A stretch of 64,000 nt of DNA from Symbiodinium kawagutii (GCA_009767595.1 VSDK01012404.1:332796-396795), one strand, 5' to 3'. Shown: positions 22,379 to 31,134, counted from the first letter of the stretch. Notes: generated by a model not told the origin, from the letters alone. Numbers and translations: made by a program.

Positions 22379-23130
22379 CGAATATAGGGTCGGAATTGAT
22401 ATTCATCAAGCTTGAGTTCGGTCAAACATTGTGCAAAAAGCTTTCTCCATTTAGGAGAAGACGGCACTAACGGAGTGGAGGCAGAGACGACTGTCTTCCA
22501 TTGTTTTACAAGTTGGACAGCACCCTCAAAGCCAAGGATAACGCTTTCAGCGGCTCCCTGTCTTTTACCCCCTTTTGTGAACCCCAAGCTGATGATGACT
22601 TGAGAGTCATGACGGGTGGCCATGATGTGACTGGATCTAAGGGTAAGTACCTCGCCAGTCCTCAACATGCAGTAAAAGCCTACCATCAAAGACACTGCAA
22701 AAGAATTCCGCCCTTTAAACAGCGCCCAGCCAACCATGGCGTGAACCACGTGCTGGGGCAGTGGTGGTGCCCTGTTAGGCACTTCATTGACCGACCAGGT
22801 CTTGAGAAGGCGCCATGATCCTTGTAACAATCCTCGAAGTTCTGGTTGGAGGTCCTGCAATCCTGCAACTGTGTCACAGGCTTGTGCCCGTCCGGCCCCG
22901 GAGGACCAGAGGTACTCAATGTAGTCAGAGAGTAGGCCATCCAGTTTAGACTTTTGACGAGGAAGTTCCACCTGAGCTGATTCCAAGTAGTCAAAGAATC
23001 CCCGAGTAGCCAGGGTATAGCGTCTGCGAGTTGCAGGCTGCACTGTAAGTTCCCGTAATGTACCCAAACGCCGGCGTTGAGCCGCACGGTCCTGAGGCGT
23101 TGGTGCCTCAAGAACCCTTTTTTTTGGCAT
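22375..23130 (-). CDS. Tyrosine recombinase (integrase), N-terminal and first catalytic part
   Basis: The likely start is the ATG at 23128-23130 (MPKKRV), overlapping the pol stop. It has an N-terminal SAM-like DNA-binding part (ATRRRYTLATRGFFDYLES) and a catalytic part with the first conserved Arg in FYCMLRTGEVLTLR and the strand-loop GFTKGGKR. It ends at ...YQFRPYIR with a TGA, exactly where the conserved RRGGAT box should follow; that box is present in the next frame. The enzyme would insert circular element DNA by strand exchange. Confidence 0.9.
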   Translation of the reverse strand: MPKKRVLEAPTPQDRAAQRRRLGTLRELTVQPATRRRYTLATRGFFDYLESAQVELPRQKSKLDGLLSDYIEYLWSSGAGRAQACDTVAGLQDLQPELRGLLQGSWRLLKTWSVNEVPNRAPPLPQHVVHAMVGWALFKGRNSFAVSLMVGFYCMLRTGEVLTLRSSHIMATRHDSQVIISLGFTKGGKRQGAAESVILGFEGAVQLVKQWKTVVSASTPLVPSSPKWRKLFAQCLTELKLDEYQFRPYIR

Positions 23131-25032
23131 GGTTGCGAAACTTTGTTCTAACCCGCTGACCCCAACGAGAGGGTTTGTCAGCTGGGTTCTGACTTGTGTG
23201 GATATACCCCCACACGGGTTGAACATTTGCCACCAGAACCATCGCGTTCAACTTGGCCATTGTGCGTCTGAGCTTACGGGAACTGCTTCTACCACGGCAA
23301 ACTGCGTGTAGACAGACTAGGGAATCAGTCAAATGAATGAAGCGAGTAGCATACTGATGCTGGTGCTCCAATCTCCACCTGAGCGTGGTGAGGATCGCGC
23401 GCATCTCCAGGGCGTTGATGTGTTCATCCCCGTGGCGCCATCGCCATCCGGCGACCACTCGCCACTTCCATAAGCGACCAGGCACAGTGGCCCGCAACCG
23501 ATGGAATTTGTGAAGCTGAGTGGTAGGAGTCGACAAAAGGATGTCTTCCCCTTTGATGGATAGCAAGTTTCCCAACCGTTGAGGCAGAGCCTCAGGGTTG
23601 CCACTCCCCGGACTTCGTGACATGTTCAACGGCAGGCGTACAAGTCGGCCTTGTGCAAGAGTATGACAGCCTGCTCGGCAGGTATCAAGGATTTGTTGTA
23701 CTGTCAAAGGTTGAATCCACCCCAACAAAGAAAAGAGCTGGCTGAGTAAGACCGCGACCACCGGGACACTCCATGTGTTCCCCAACAAAGTGAGTCGGGT
23801 GTCGGCATGCACAACTCCTTTGCGATCCGACTTCGGAAGGCAGTTCTCTGTGTAGTTCAGGGGGAATCCTAACATCAGCTCGCGTTCTTGGACATCTGGT
23901 AAACGAAGCTCGCCACGGCGGTTCACCAAGGAGTGACACTCGCGATATTGGTAAGGCGGGAAGCGGAACTGATCCTCATGCCACCTACGAAGTTCCTCAA
24001 GAGAACATTGCTTCACTCCCGCAGGCTTCCGTCCCGCATGACTGCGAGGACGACTGGTTGTAAAGGTAGGGAAGGCAGATGCTTGATCTACTTTGATCCA
24101 TCCTGCACGGATCACCTCGTTCAAGGGCTGAGTCCCCGACAGGTGCACTTTGTGACCATCCAGCACCAACCCATCCATAGCGACAATGTCCCAGGTAAGC
24201 CAGTACAGGCGAGGCCGGTGGCACCACGTGGCGCCAGCTGCATCACACTCATAGGGCTGAGTTTCCACAGCTGCTGACATGGTGTCCCTGTCTGCTTCGT
24301 CCATTGACGCAACGCTTTCCATCAAGGAGTTCACTGGTGCCCAAGGCATGCACCGCTGCAACAACCCACGGACTCGTGGCACGTGACTAAACAAGCAAGA
24401 CCTCCGGTCCCGTAAGGCGCCCTTCCTATCTGCGTTTAGCCCAGAAACGCCCTGACAGGGCGGGCCTGCCCCTAGGATCACCAGACTGCACTGTGGGAAC
24501 TGACGTCCCCATGCTTGGACCATCTCCTCGTCAATGGTTGCAACGTCATCAACATGGATTACACCGGGGTATTGTGATTCAACTACGCGCCTTGCCGGAG
24601 CGTGCAGTTCAACGGACACATATCCCAAGACAGTGATGCCCAAGCAATCCAAAGCAACTCTCAACGCTCCTATGCCGTCAAACAAACCCACAACCAGGGC
24701 AGCCTGGCCCCCCGAAGGTTCAGGGACTTCTCCCCGCAGTTTGCCTTCCGACACCAGCTGTCCAAAAGCTGTAAGGGAGTGACTAGCGCAAACCCCGCCA
24801 CCCAGGGTAGATGCGTCACTGCAAGTCACCATACCATCCATTCCCAGGCGAAAGTCCATTCGAGCCAGGGGCAGTAAACCAAGGAAACGTGCTAACTCAA
24901 CTTTGCATTCCTGAGGTGTTGTCCGGACCCTGGTCACACTTCCCTTGTAGCTCTCAATGTGACGCCATACTGCATTGAGTGAACCCAGCAAATTCCTCCT
25001 AAACATTGTAAAGTAGACCAATCCGCCACTTG
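23108..25032 (-). CDS. Pol, RNase H domain interrupted by a DNMT3-like cytosine-5 methyltransferase
   Basis: The frame opens at 25210, but credible sequence starts near 25030 with the RT tail LVYFTMFRRNLLGSLNA. Counting from 25210, RNase H residues are Asp132 (SDASTLGGG), Glu602 (HINALEMRA), Asp629 (HLTDS) and Asp678 (NPADKPSRW). Between Asp132 and Glu602 lies a full methyltransferase (about 172-492). Normal RNase H has only some 40 residues between these two acids, so the methyltransferase sits inside the RNase H fold, between strands 2 and 3. The protein would degrade the RNA of RNA:DNA hybrids and methylate cytosines, possibly on newly made element DNA. The stop overlaps the start of the YR ORF by about 20 bases. 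Confidence 0.93.
23735..24718 (-). other. C5-DNA methyltransferase domain within pol
   Basis: Motifs appear in canonical order. Motif I is LFDGIGALRVALDCLG (S-adenosylmethionine binding). Motif IV is GAGPPCQG, with the catalytic Cys codon at 24455-24457. Motif VI reads MESVASM (ESV in place of the usual ENV). Motif VIII is HRPRLYW. A target-recognition stretch of about 100 residues follows, then RELMLGFP and motif X GNTWSVPVVAVLL. The WSVPV and FDGI forms resemble eukaryotic DNMT3 more than DNMT1 or bacterial enzymes. All core residues needed for activity appear present except the Asn of motif VI. No PWWP, ADD or BAH domains are seen. Confidence 0.95.
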
Positions 25033-25620
25033 CCACTGCTTCAGTCTGGCTGAAGGGAGGTCCAGCAGGGAGAAAGCCAAAGTGAAGTACTTGACCAGCT
25101 TTGCTTCGCGAGGGAAAGCCACGCCAGCCACGCCGTCCACCGTGGCCCCTTGTAACTCGCAATGGGAAGACCTTTCCACTGCCTTCTTCACATTCCTGGG
25201 AACTCCCCACTTCTCATATTGTTGCCTCAGGGCCATGACCCCGACAGGGCAAGTGCCTTCATATTGTACCATTTCAGTAGCTCTGACCCGCTCCAATAAG
25301 TCGAAGTTGTCGAGATAAACTCGCCAGGACGGATTCTGCACAGTCATGGGTCTGTCCTTCCTCAGCTCGGCTTCTGCAACGTTGGTGTCAGGGTATTCCT
25401 CCCCGCTCCATGTCACCAAATTGCGGTGTACATGTTGCGCCAAACTTACGGAATTCAGAAATCCCATGGGCAGTACCTTGCTAGCAAGATACACTGGCTT
25501 CCCCCGGAGGTGCTCAGGGCAAACCCCATCAGGGACTGGCTTGTTGAAAGCCAGATATTTCCACCAGTGACTTGGCACCGACATGACATAAAAGAAGCAC
25601 CTCACATCTTCGCTCGACAC
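25030..25620 (-). CDS. Pol, reverse transcriptase palm domain
   Basis: This segment holds the RT core. Motif A is SEDVRCFFY (Asp at about 25608). Motif B is LPMGFLNSVSLAQHVH. Motif C is VYLDNFD at 25303-25320, where the second catalytic Asp of the usual YxDD is Asn. The thumb follows (GVPRNVKKAV, then LQGATVDGV). The RT copies element RNA into DNA. The reading frame changes again near 25030, where the next frame supplies LVYFTMFRRN. The family resembles DIRS/Ngaro-type RTs more than LTR-element RTs, judged from motif spacing. Confidence 0.9.
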
Positions 25621-26746
25621 AAAAGCAGGTTTTCACCCGGTTGAACGAAAAAGGGGCTCATTGAGCTCCAAGCCGGCAGTGTGTCAACATCCCCCGCCAT
25701 CGGCTGGCACAACTTGTTGAGGGGAACTAGATTCATTATAAGGCGGAATATCTCAGTACCATCGCTTGTCCATTCCTCTTTGCTAACACCAAACAGGCCA
25801 TTCAGCAAAGGGCCAGAATCAGTATGAAAAACCTCGCTCTCATCTGAAACCATAACCCTCGGTCGTGTCAACTTTCCCCACTCACTCTTAGGTTTCAAGA
25901 ACTGATCAAAAGACTGCACATAGTTGAGACATCCTAGAGTGCAAACATCCTCCAACTTAACCTTTCCCACCTCGTTAGGCAAGGCTGGGGAAATGTTCTG
26001 CCAAGCAAAATGCCGTGCCACCTTAACTTCATCACCACGGTAGTCAATGGAACGAACCTTGAAGACGTTTTCCCAACTCATCTCAGGTACCGTCACCGAC
26101 AGCTGACAAAAACGGTGTACATCTCTGCTAAGCATCTCTAGGCAGTGCCTTTGATTCACATTGATCTCTCCATCGTAGTAAAGTTCGTCTCCCCAAAAAC
26201 AATTCAAACACAAAGTCAACAACATCAACCAATCAAGTTCGCATTCATCACGTCCATCCAGACAAGCAGCTAAACGGATCCTAGAGGTAGGTAGGGGGAA
26301 GATGGCGGTCTTCTGATTCCTACCCATGTGCTGGCTGCGAAGTGGAAACACCTCAAGGACCCTTTGGTACAACATAGCCCCACACATCTTCAAGGGGGTA
26401 CCCTCTAGCCGCTTGAACAAGTCATCTTTTTTCCATTCAGGCCTCGTTGAAGAATTGGTGGAGACGTCCTGGGCAGGAGCCACATCCCGATCGCTTGACC
26501 CGGCAGACTGCACCGCCTCAGTGGACTTCTTCACAAAAATCTTTCCCATCTCCCATTCAGGATCTGTGCAATTCCCGATGGTGGTCTGGAGGAGTGGTGG
26601 ATCGTTGTCGCAAAGCCGGGAGGCCATTGCCAATCCTCCCTCATAGCTTCCATCTTTTGTTTCGGTCCCACTCCTTTGTGCCTCATTCGTCTTGCCCCCA
26701 ACGGGAGCAACTCTTCCAGGGCTGTTCAACCCCGTTTCTTCCTGGC
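25602..26746 (-). CDS. Pol, first part: linker region and N-terminal fingers of reverse transcriptase
   Basis: This frame stays open from 28553 to 25602, but only the part after the Gag stop looks like pol. It holds a globular stretch around 26100-26300 (LDWLMLLTLCLNCFWGDELY) of unknown role, then at about 25690-25751 the RT fingers signature IFRLIMNLVPLN. It ends just before the palm motif A, which continues in the next frame after 25620. No protease motif was seen. The break is either a -1 shift on the T-run near 25628 or a one-base deletion. Confidence 0.85.
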
Positions 26747-28321
26747 CTAACTGCCTTTGGTCTGGCCATCGTCCTTGCTCCTCTTCCAACTGTCTGCTGC
26801 TCCTTTCCCTCCTTTGCCTCTGCGCTGATCGCCTTTGCCCTCTTTGCCATTGTTCTTGCCCTTGGTGCCCCCCTTCTGGGCTCCGTAGTAACTTGTTCCT
26901 GGAGTGGATGCCAGCCTCTGTGTCTTCGCCTCTTGGTGCGCCGTCCTCTGGGCGTCGTGGATCTCGCCTGGTCCTGTCATCTGCACGTTCTCCAATGGAG
27001 GTATCTCCAATTTCTGGGAGACACTCCAATGTGTGCCATTCAACCCTGCCTCCACGCTCTTCATGCGTTGAACCAATATGTCCAACGCTTGGCTTGGACG
27101 GGAGCGCACCAGCTGATCTATGCAAGAGCTGAGTGTGAGGATTTCCCGCAACACAGGGCCGCTTGCCTTCTTCGATAAAACCTGGCGAACATATTGGACG
27201 GCCACGGCTGGGACTTTTCCTCTCTTGTCCTCCACCCCCAGCTCCAACAGCAAATTGGATCGCATCTGGCTCAATGCGGCCGACGCCAATGCTCCTGGGA
27301 GGTGTTCCGCGATCCCACGGACTCTCGTGGCCTCCTCGAAGATGCTCTCTTCCCCCGGTCCTATGGGGTCGTCCTCCTCTGATCCGCTGGAGCTGTCGCT
27401 GGAGGTACTCTTTGACTTCTTTTTCTTTGCGAATCGACGTGCCAGCTTTGACACTTTCATCCTCACCCGCTCCTTCGGGTCCATCCCTGTGCCCTCGTAC
27501 AAATCTCGAGGCTTCTTTTGGCTGGCCAATCGACTCTTTGAACCGTCGATGGGAATCTCGTCCTCCTTCGAAGAGCTCCCATCTCCTTTCTTTTTCTTCT
27601 CTTTCTTCTTCTTTTTCTTTGCCTTCTTCTCGTCTTCCTTCTCCTGTTCCTTCCCAGGGCTCCTCTTCTTCCCCGGTTCCTCTGCCTTTCCCTTCGGTCC
27701 TTTCATCGTCTTTCTCAGCTCCTCCAACTCGTCGGGAACTTCGACTGGCCCAACCTTCGACAGGTTTGAAGTCCATCCTTCTTCTTCCCCGTCCACCCTC
27801 AGGGCTCGCACTCGGAGTCCATGAACGAGGTCGATCGTCTGCAGCCTCCTCCTGATTGCATGCTGGTCCACACTTGTGCACCGTAAGGTCAGGTTTCGCT
27901 CCTGTCCCTTCATGTGCAAGATGTGATCCTCCGTAGTCCCCGTCGGCTTCAGGGTCATGTACACCTCGCCTCCTCGATGTTGAACGCCTTGCACGACTCC
28001 GGACAGTTTGCAATCCTTGTGATAGTACCTGGCCTCTTCTAGTACTATCCCCTCGGGATTCAGCATCCATTCCAGCTGAGCTTCCTGCATCCTGACGGTG
28101 TGCCCAGCCTCCCAAAGGGACTTTGATCCCTCTTCCTTCTCTTCCTCGCCCCGTTCTACAGGGACTCGTCCTCCAGGCCTCCGCAGAACTCGCCCACGTG
28201 GAACTCCGCGCCCTCTTCGAGGCACCCCTCTCCGTGGAGGTGCTCCTCCTCCTGCTTTGGCCTTCGCCTTGACTTTGGCTTTTCCTCGAGCTTTCCCTTT
28301 TGCTTTTGCTTTGGGTGGCAT
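26747..28321 (-). CDS. Gag-like protein of the YR retroelement
   Basis: A 524-codon ORF with an ATG 2 nt after the ORF1 stop. It begins with a Lys/Ala/Gly-rich tract (PPKAKAKGKARGK), has a mixed globular part at about residues 65-170, a long charged KKKKK/EEE region at about 185-310, a helical capsid-like part at about 345-430 (VRQVLSKKASGPVLREILTL) and a Gly/Lys-rich tail. Position upstream of pol, size and charge fit a nucleocapsid/capsid protein that packages element RNA. No CCHC zinc knuckle is visible. The pol frame is also open right across this ORF, so Gag-Pol could be joined by a -1 frameshift. Confidence 0.8.
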   Translation of the reverse strand: MPPKAKAKGKARGKAKVKAKAKAGGGAPPRRGVPRRGRGVPRGRVLRRPGGRVPVERGEEEKEEGSKSLWEAGHTVRMQEAQLEWMLNPEGIVLEEARYYHKDCKLSGVVQGVQHRGGEVYMTLKPTGTTEDHILHMKGQERNLTLRCTSVDQHAIRRRLQTIDLVHGLRVRALRVDGEEEGWTSNLSKVGPVEVPDELEELRKTMKGPKGKAEEPGKKRSPGKEQEKEDEKKAKKKKKKEKKKKGDGSSSKEDEIPIDGSKSRLASQKKPRDLYEGTGMDPKERVRMKVSKLARRFAKKKKSKSTSSDSSSGSEEDDPIGPGEESIFEEATRVRGIAEHLPGALASAALSQMRSNLLLELGVEDKRGKVPAVAVQYVRQVLSKKASGPVLREILTLSSCIDQLVRSRPSQALDILVQRMKSVEAGLNGTHWSVSQKLEIPPLENVQMTGPGEIHDAQRTAHQEAKTQRLASTPGTSYYGAQKGGTKGKNNGKEGKGDQRRGKGGKGAADSWKRSKDDGQTKGS

Positions 28322-28323
28322 TG

Positions 28324-29151
28324 CTACCGCTGACGGCCTGGTGCTCGCCAGTGCTCACGTCCTCTCTTCCAATGATTGAACCCTTTCTCCTTGAAGGGCT
28401 TGCCTGCGTTCTCTCGCCTCTTCTGCTCCAGGTATTCCTGGTATTCTTCGTACTCGCTCTTCGCTCTTCGTGGCGGTGGCCCCGCCGGTTCTGGAGGTCG
28501 CTCGTGATTGCCGGTGCGTTCAATGGCCGGTAGTTGTCGGCCAACGGTTCCACGCACTTCGATGCGGCTGAGCCCGAACCTCCCGCCGTCTTTCTCCAAG
28601 TCCTTGTCTGTAGGACTTCTGGATCCTCTTGGAGCCTCTCTCAAGACCTCTGACTTCCTCTTCCTAAGAAGTTCCGGCCTCTCCTCTGTTGATTCGCTCT
28701 CTCCAGGGTCCTCTGGCCCCGATTCCTCTTTCTCCTTGGGCTTATCCTTCTTTTTTCCTTTTGTTGGCGACTTTCCTTTGCGAGGCTTTCTTTCTTTCTT
28801 GCGCGTCCTCCTCTCTGCTTTCTTGCTCTTCGGATCTTCTGCAGGGTCTTTGCTCCCCGTGGCCTTCTCCTTAGCTTTCGAAGTGGTCTCCCTGCCTTCC
28901 AGTGGCCAAGCACCGATCTCAGGGCCTTTGCTCCCCGCTCCTCCTTCTTCCTTCGGTCCGAACGGTGTCGGTCCTGACCCCTCGGCCAGGTCCAGCAGAG
29001 CACCCGCACAGTTACGGAGAGCAGCAAGTGCTTGGCCCTCTTGGAAGGGCGAAAGTTGACCTCCCTTCAGGAGGTTTCCAATCCTATAATAGGATTGGCA
29101 GCAGGAGCAGAGGGGGACGCCAGCAAACAGCTGGCAGCTGGAACAACTCAT
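28324..29151 (-). CDS. Retroelement ORF1, basic protein of unknown function
   Basis: A 275-codon ORF starting with ATG just inside A1. The N-terminus has a cysteine cluster (MSCSSCQ, then CSCCQSYY by residue 22) that could bind zinc. Residues 90-150 are Lys/Arg/Glu-rich and probably disordered. The C-terminus is rich in Tyr/Glu/Arg (YEEYQEYLEQKRRE near residue 240). It stops with TAG two bases before the ATG of the next ORF. A nucleic-acid-binding accessory or Gag-like role is plausible from charge and position only. Confidence 0.75.
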   Translation of the reverse strand: MSCSSCQLFAGVPLCSCCQSYYRIGNLLKGGQLSPFQEGQALAALRNCAGALLDLAEGSGPTPFGPKEEGGAGSKGPEIGAWPLEGRETTSKAKEKATGSKDPAEDPKSKKAERRTRKKERKPRKGKSPTKGKKKDKPKEKEESGPEDPGESESTEERPELLRKRKSEVLREAPRGSRSPTDKDLEKDGGRFGLSRIEVRGTVGRQLPAIERTGNHERPPEPAGPPPRRAKSEYEEYQEYLEQKRRENAGKPFKEKGFNHWKRGREHWRAPGRQR

Positions 29152-29156
29152 CCACT

Positions 29157-29221
29157 AGTTTGAACCAGACACTGAGGAACATGTAACTGCATGCATCTTA
29201 ACCCCCGGGGGCGGAGGATCA
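29157..29221 (-). repeat. Split direct repeat A1 (5' terminus of the retroelement)
   Basis: This 65-bp sequence matches 21752-21816 base for base by eye. It forms the outer 5' end of the element and ends 5 bp upstream of the ORF1 start codon, so any 5' leader is very short. Confidence 0.93.
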
Positions 29222-29322
29222 TATATGGCACCCCCAAAAGTTCAACCAAAAATGCAACCTCAAAATATGCTGCAAATACCAGCAAAAAATGTAAAAAGGT
29301 GGGTCTTGGGGGGGGGGTTACC

Positions 29323-29331
29323 ATATTTATG
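29323..29331 (+). repeat. Right 9-bp direct repeat (possible target duplication)
   Basis: ATATTTATG immediately outside the right G-run end. Confidence 0.5.
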
Positions 29332-29394
29332 TGTAACTGCGTGTATATGTTTCCATCATTGTATATATCATGTTCTATGTTATGTGATGTACAC

Positions 29395-29570
29395 AAAGCT
29401 TAACGTACACATGGATGAGCTTCTCAATGCGTGGCAAACCCGCAATAACTACTGCCTTCCCTACTCCAAACGGGGTACGGACTTCAACTTTCCAGCTCGT
29501 GGAATCCGTGAATCGCAGCTTACACCACCCACCTTCATGAGAAATATCATACATCATGATCGCCCATGAC
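29395..29570 (-). CDS. Candidate exon next to the older element
   Basis: Reads ISHEGGWCKLRFTDSTSWKV and RTPFGVGKAVVIAGLPRIEK without stops over about 60 codons. It lies 64 bp outside the right end of the AT-rich element. Confidence 0.6.
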
Positions 29571-29634
29571 ATGATAAGCCACTAATATCAAACAGTATCA
29601 AGGGAAAATGTGCTTAATGAAGCACATGTATACT

Positions 29635-29760
29635 GGGTCCCCGGCGTCCACTTCTCTGCGAATGGCACCAACTCTGAACCTGATCGATTTGGTCGGAGCT
29701 TGTCAGAACGTCGCCGTTGTGGTCGTTGACTTCCAATGAATCATCCTCATACGCTTCCAG
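29635..29760 (-). CDS. Candidate acidic exon
   Basis: Reads AYEDDSLEVNDHNGDVLTSS then DQIDQVQSWCHSQRSGRRGP. The acidic, hydrophilic composition is hard to get by chance. Confidence 0.6.
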
Positions 29761-29775
29761 TTACGTTGAAAAAAT

Positions 29776-29877
29776 GCTGATTGGTGGTTTCAACCACTAT
29801 CAAAAACAAGCTTGTCAACCAACCATTTGTTATAATGATTACTAGGGAAAATCAAAATGTTTGAAACCACAAAGCAG
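29776..29877 (+). mobile_element. Inverted-repeat element, family 4
   Basis: CTGATTGGTGGTTTCAACCA ... AAAATGTTTGAAACCACAAA, with AGTCAACCAACCATTTGTT-like core. Confidence 0.68.
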
Positions 29878-29879
29878 AA

Positions 29880-29956
29880 AATAGGTAACCAGCTTCTACG
29901 AGCTCATTGTAACTGGGCTTGGTTACCTACTGTTTCATGGCAGCTGGAAGCATAGG
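29880..29956 (+). mobile_element. Inverted-repeat element, family 3, left end lost
   Basis: AATAGGTAACCAGCTTCTAC ... CATGGCAGCTGGAAGCATAG; abuts a family 4 copy. Confidence 0.55.
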
Positions 29957-30110
29957 CCATCACGATTCGAAGTGCCAAGGACCACCCGACACACCGATGC
30001 TTCCGAACCATCTTTTGCATGGGACCTTCGGAAAGTGATGCTGGTTGGCATTCCCAGCAGTGATCAAGCAACAACCACACTTCTAATGGAACCGTGCCAA
30101 GCAGCGGCGG
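29950..30110 (-). CDS. Candidate exon
   Basis: Reads LLGTVPLEVWLLLDHCWECQ then SEGPMQKMVRKHRCVGWSLA. The plus strand is also open. Confidence 0.5.
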
Positions 30111-30215
30111 CGTTTAGACCAGGGAGACGCTCTCATCATCCAACAGTCGTGATGACATTGACCTCTAGAGATAAACAGTATGATTAAATATCCATGAGTA
30201 GCTATACTATCTGTA

Positions 30216-30307
30216 CCGGTTGGTGGCGTCAACCCCTATGAAAAATATGAGTCAACCAACCATTTGTTACTAAGGAAATTACAAAATGTGTCAAACCACC
30301 AACCGGT
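30216..30307 (+). mobile_element. Inverted-repeat element, family 4
   Basis: CCGGTTGGTGGCGTCAACCC ... TGTGTCAAACCACCAACCGG. Confidence 0.7.
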
Positions 30308-30309
30308 CT

Positions 30310-30500
30310 AGGGGTCCAACCCTTGACGTGACATGCGAAGGATTGTTTGGATCACAACAAATCGTATCAGGGTAAGCAAGAACCCTCGGCAGTTCTCCCT
30401 GGTGCTTGCCACATAGTCAAGCAATTCGAATCCGGGGTTGACATGAAACCAGCTCACCAGAAAGCATACTTTTTGAGGTTCATAAAATGCAAATACGTTT
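30310..30500 (-). CDS. Candidate exon ending in a stop
   Basis: Reads FAFYEPQKVCFLVSWFHVNP, then a hydrophobic stretch (GFLLTLIRFVVIQTILRMSR) and a stop right beside an inverted-repeat element at 30216-30307. Confidence 0.5.
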
Positions 30501-30859
30501 ATACATAGCATATGGAAATAAATACAAACATGTACAATTGCATTGCTCAAGAATCAATCTAATCCTACATGTAAATATACTTGTAAGTGCTATATATCAA
30601 TATGCTTTAGGTATTCAATATTTAAAAGTCAGAGTGACGGTTCTGGAGTATAATCAATAAGTACAGTACGTGTGTACATCTTATAACTATACACATAAGT
30701 AACATGGTAAAGGTTTCATACATTACTACATTTCTGTAACTATGGATTTATAGTATAATATTAATTAACATGAAAAGTTATAATCGAAATCGATTACACA
30801 CCCAGGGTTTTTGGGGTACCACTATTTTGGCGCATACCCATATGGTACAGTAGTATCGT

Positions 30860-31010
30860 ACCAGTCTTTGCAACCATCCTGAAGCTTCGCTGCATGTGCC
30901 GCTGCCAGGGGAACCCCACCCGTCCACGATGATGAACATGGCACGTCTGGCCTGGACAGGGCGGCTGAATGTACTTCATGGTGGCTCGTGGGCTTAAAGG
31001 TTATTGCGGT
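30860..31010 (-). CDS. Candidate exon
   Basis: Reads SHHEVHSAALSRPDVPCSSS and PLAAAHAAKLQDGCKDWYDT. Confidence 0.45.
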
Positions 31011-31033
31011 CACTAGAGGTGGGTGACAGATGG

Positions 31034-31092
<59 letters not shown>
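31034..31092 (+). repeat. (GAT)n microsatellite
   Basis: About 19 perfect GAT units. Confidence 0.9.
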
Positions 31093-31134
31093 GTGACAAC
31101 GACCCTGGGAACAGTGATGATGATATCGATTCAG

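Larger units (their letters stand above)
21427..29221 (-). mobile_element. YR retrotransposon with split direct repeats and a C5-DNA methyltransferase
   Basis: A complete 7.8-kb element read right to left: A1, ORF1, Gag-like ORF, RT, RNase H interrupted by a DNMT, tyrosine recombinase, B1, A2, B2. The terminal layout (A1 at one end, B1-A2-B2 at the other) is that of PAT/Ngaro-type YR retrotransposons, which integrate circular DNA with a recombinase instead of a DDE integrase. There is no LTR pair and no obvious target-site duplication; it lies in a TA-rich spot (TATATA on the left, TATATGG on the right). A and B copies are identical by eye, implying recent insertion. Several frame changes interrupt the pol and YR reading frames. 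YR retroelements and DNMT-bearing dinoflagellate retrotransposons are both known; placing this copy in the PAT/Ngaro group rests on repeat layout and needs a tree. Confidence 0.94.
19762..29322. mobile_element. Older AT-rich inverted-repeat element that hosts the YR retrotransposon
   Basis: The left end reads CTA, about 16 C, then AAGACCCACCTTTTT (19762-19796). The right end carries the inverse: AAAAAGGTGGGTCTT, about 10 G, then TTACC (29294-29322). Outside both ends stands the direct repeat ATATTTATG. Removing the retroelement leaves about 1.77 kb of AT-rich sequence between these ends. No transposase was seen, so it would be non-autonomous. The left repeat overlaps a TA run, which weakens the target-duplication argument. 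Confidence 0.55.

Noticed and set aside
26447..27855. Plus-strand frames of 230-243 codons
   Set aside because: Antisense to the Gag and pol genes; Ser/Pro/Phe-rich as expected from the complement of a Lys/Glu-rich gene.
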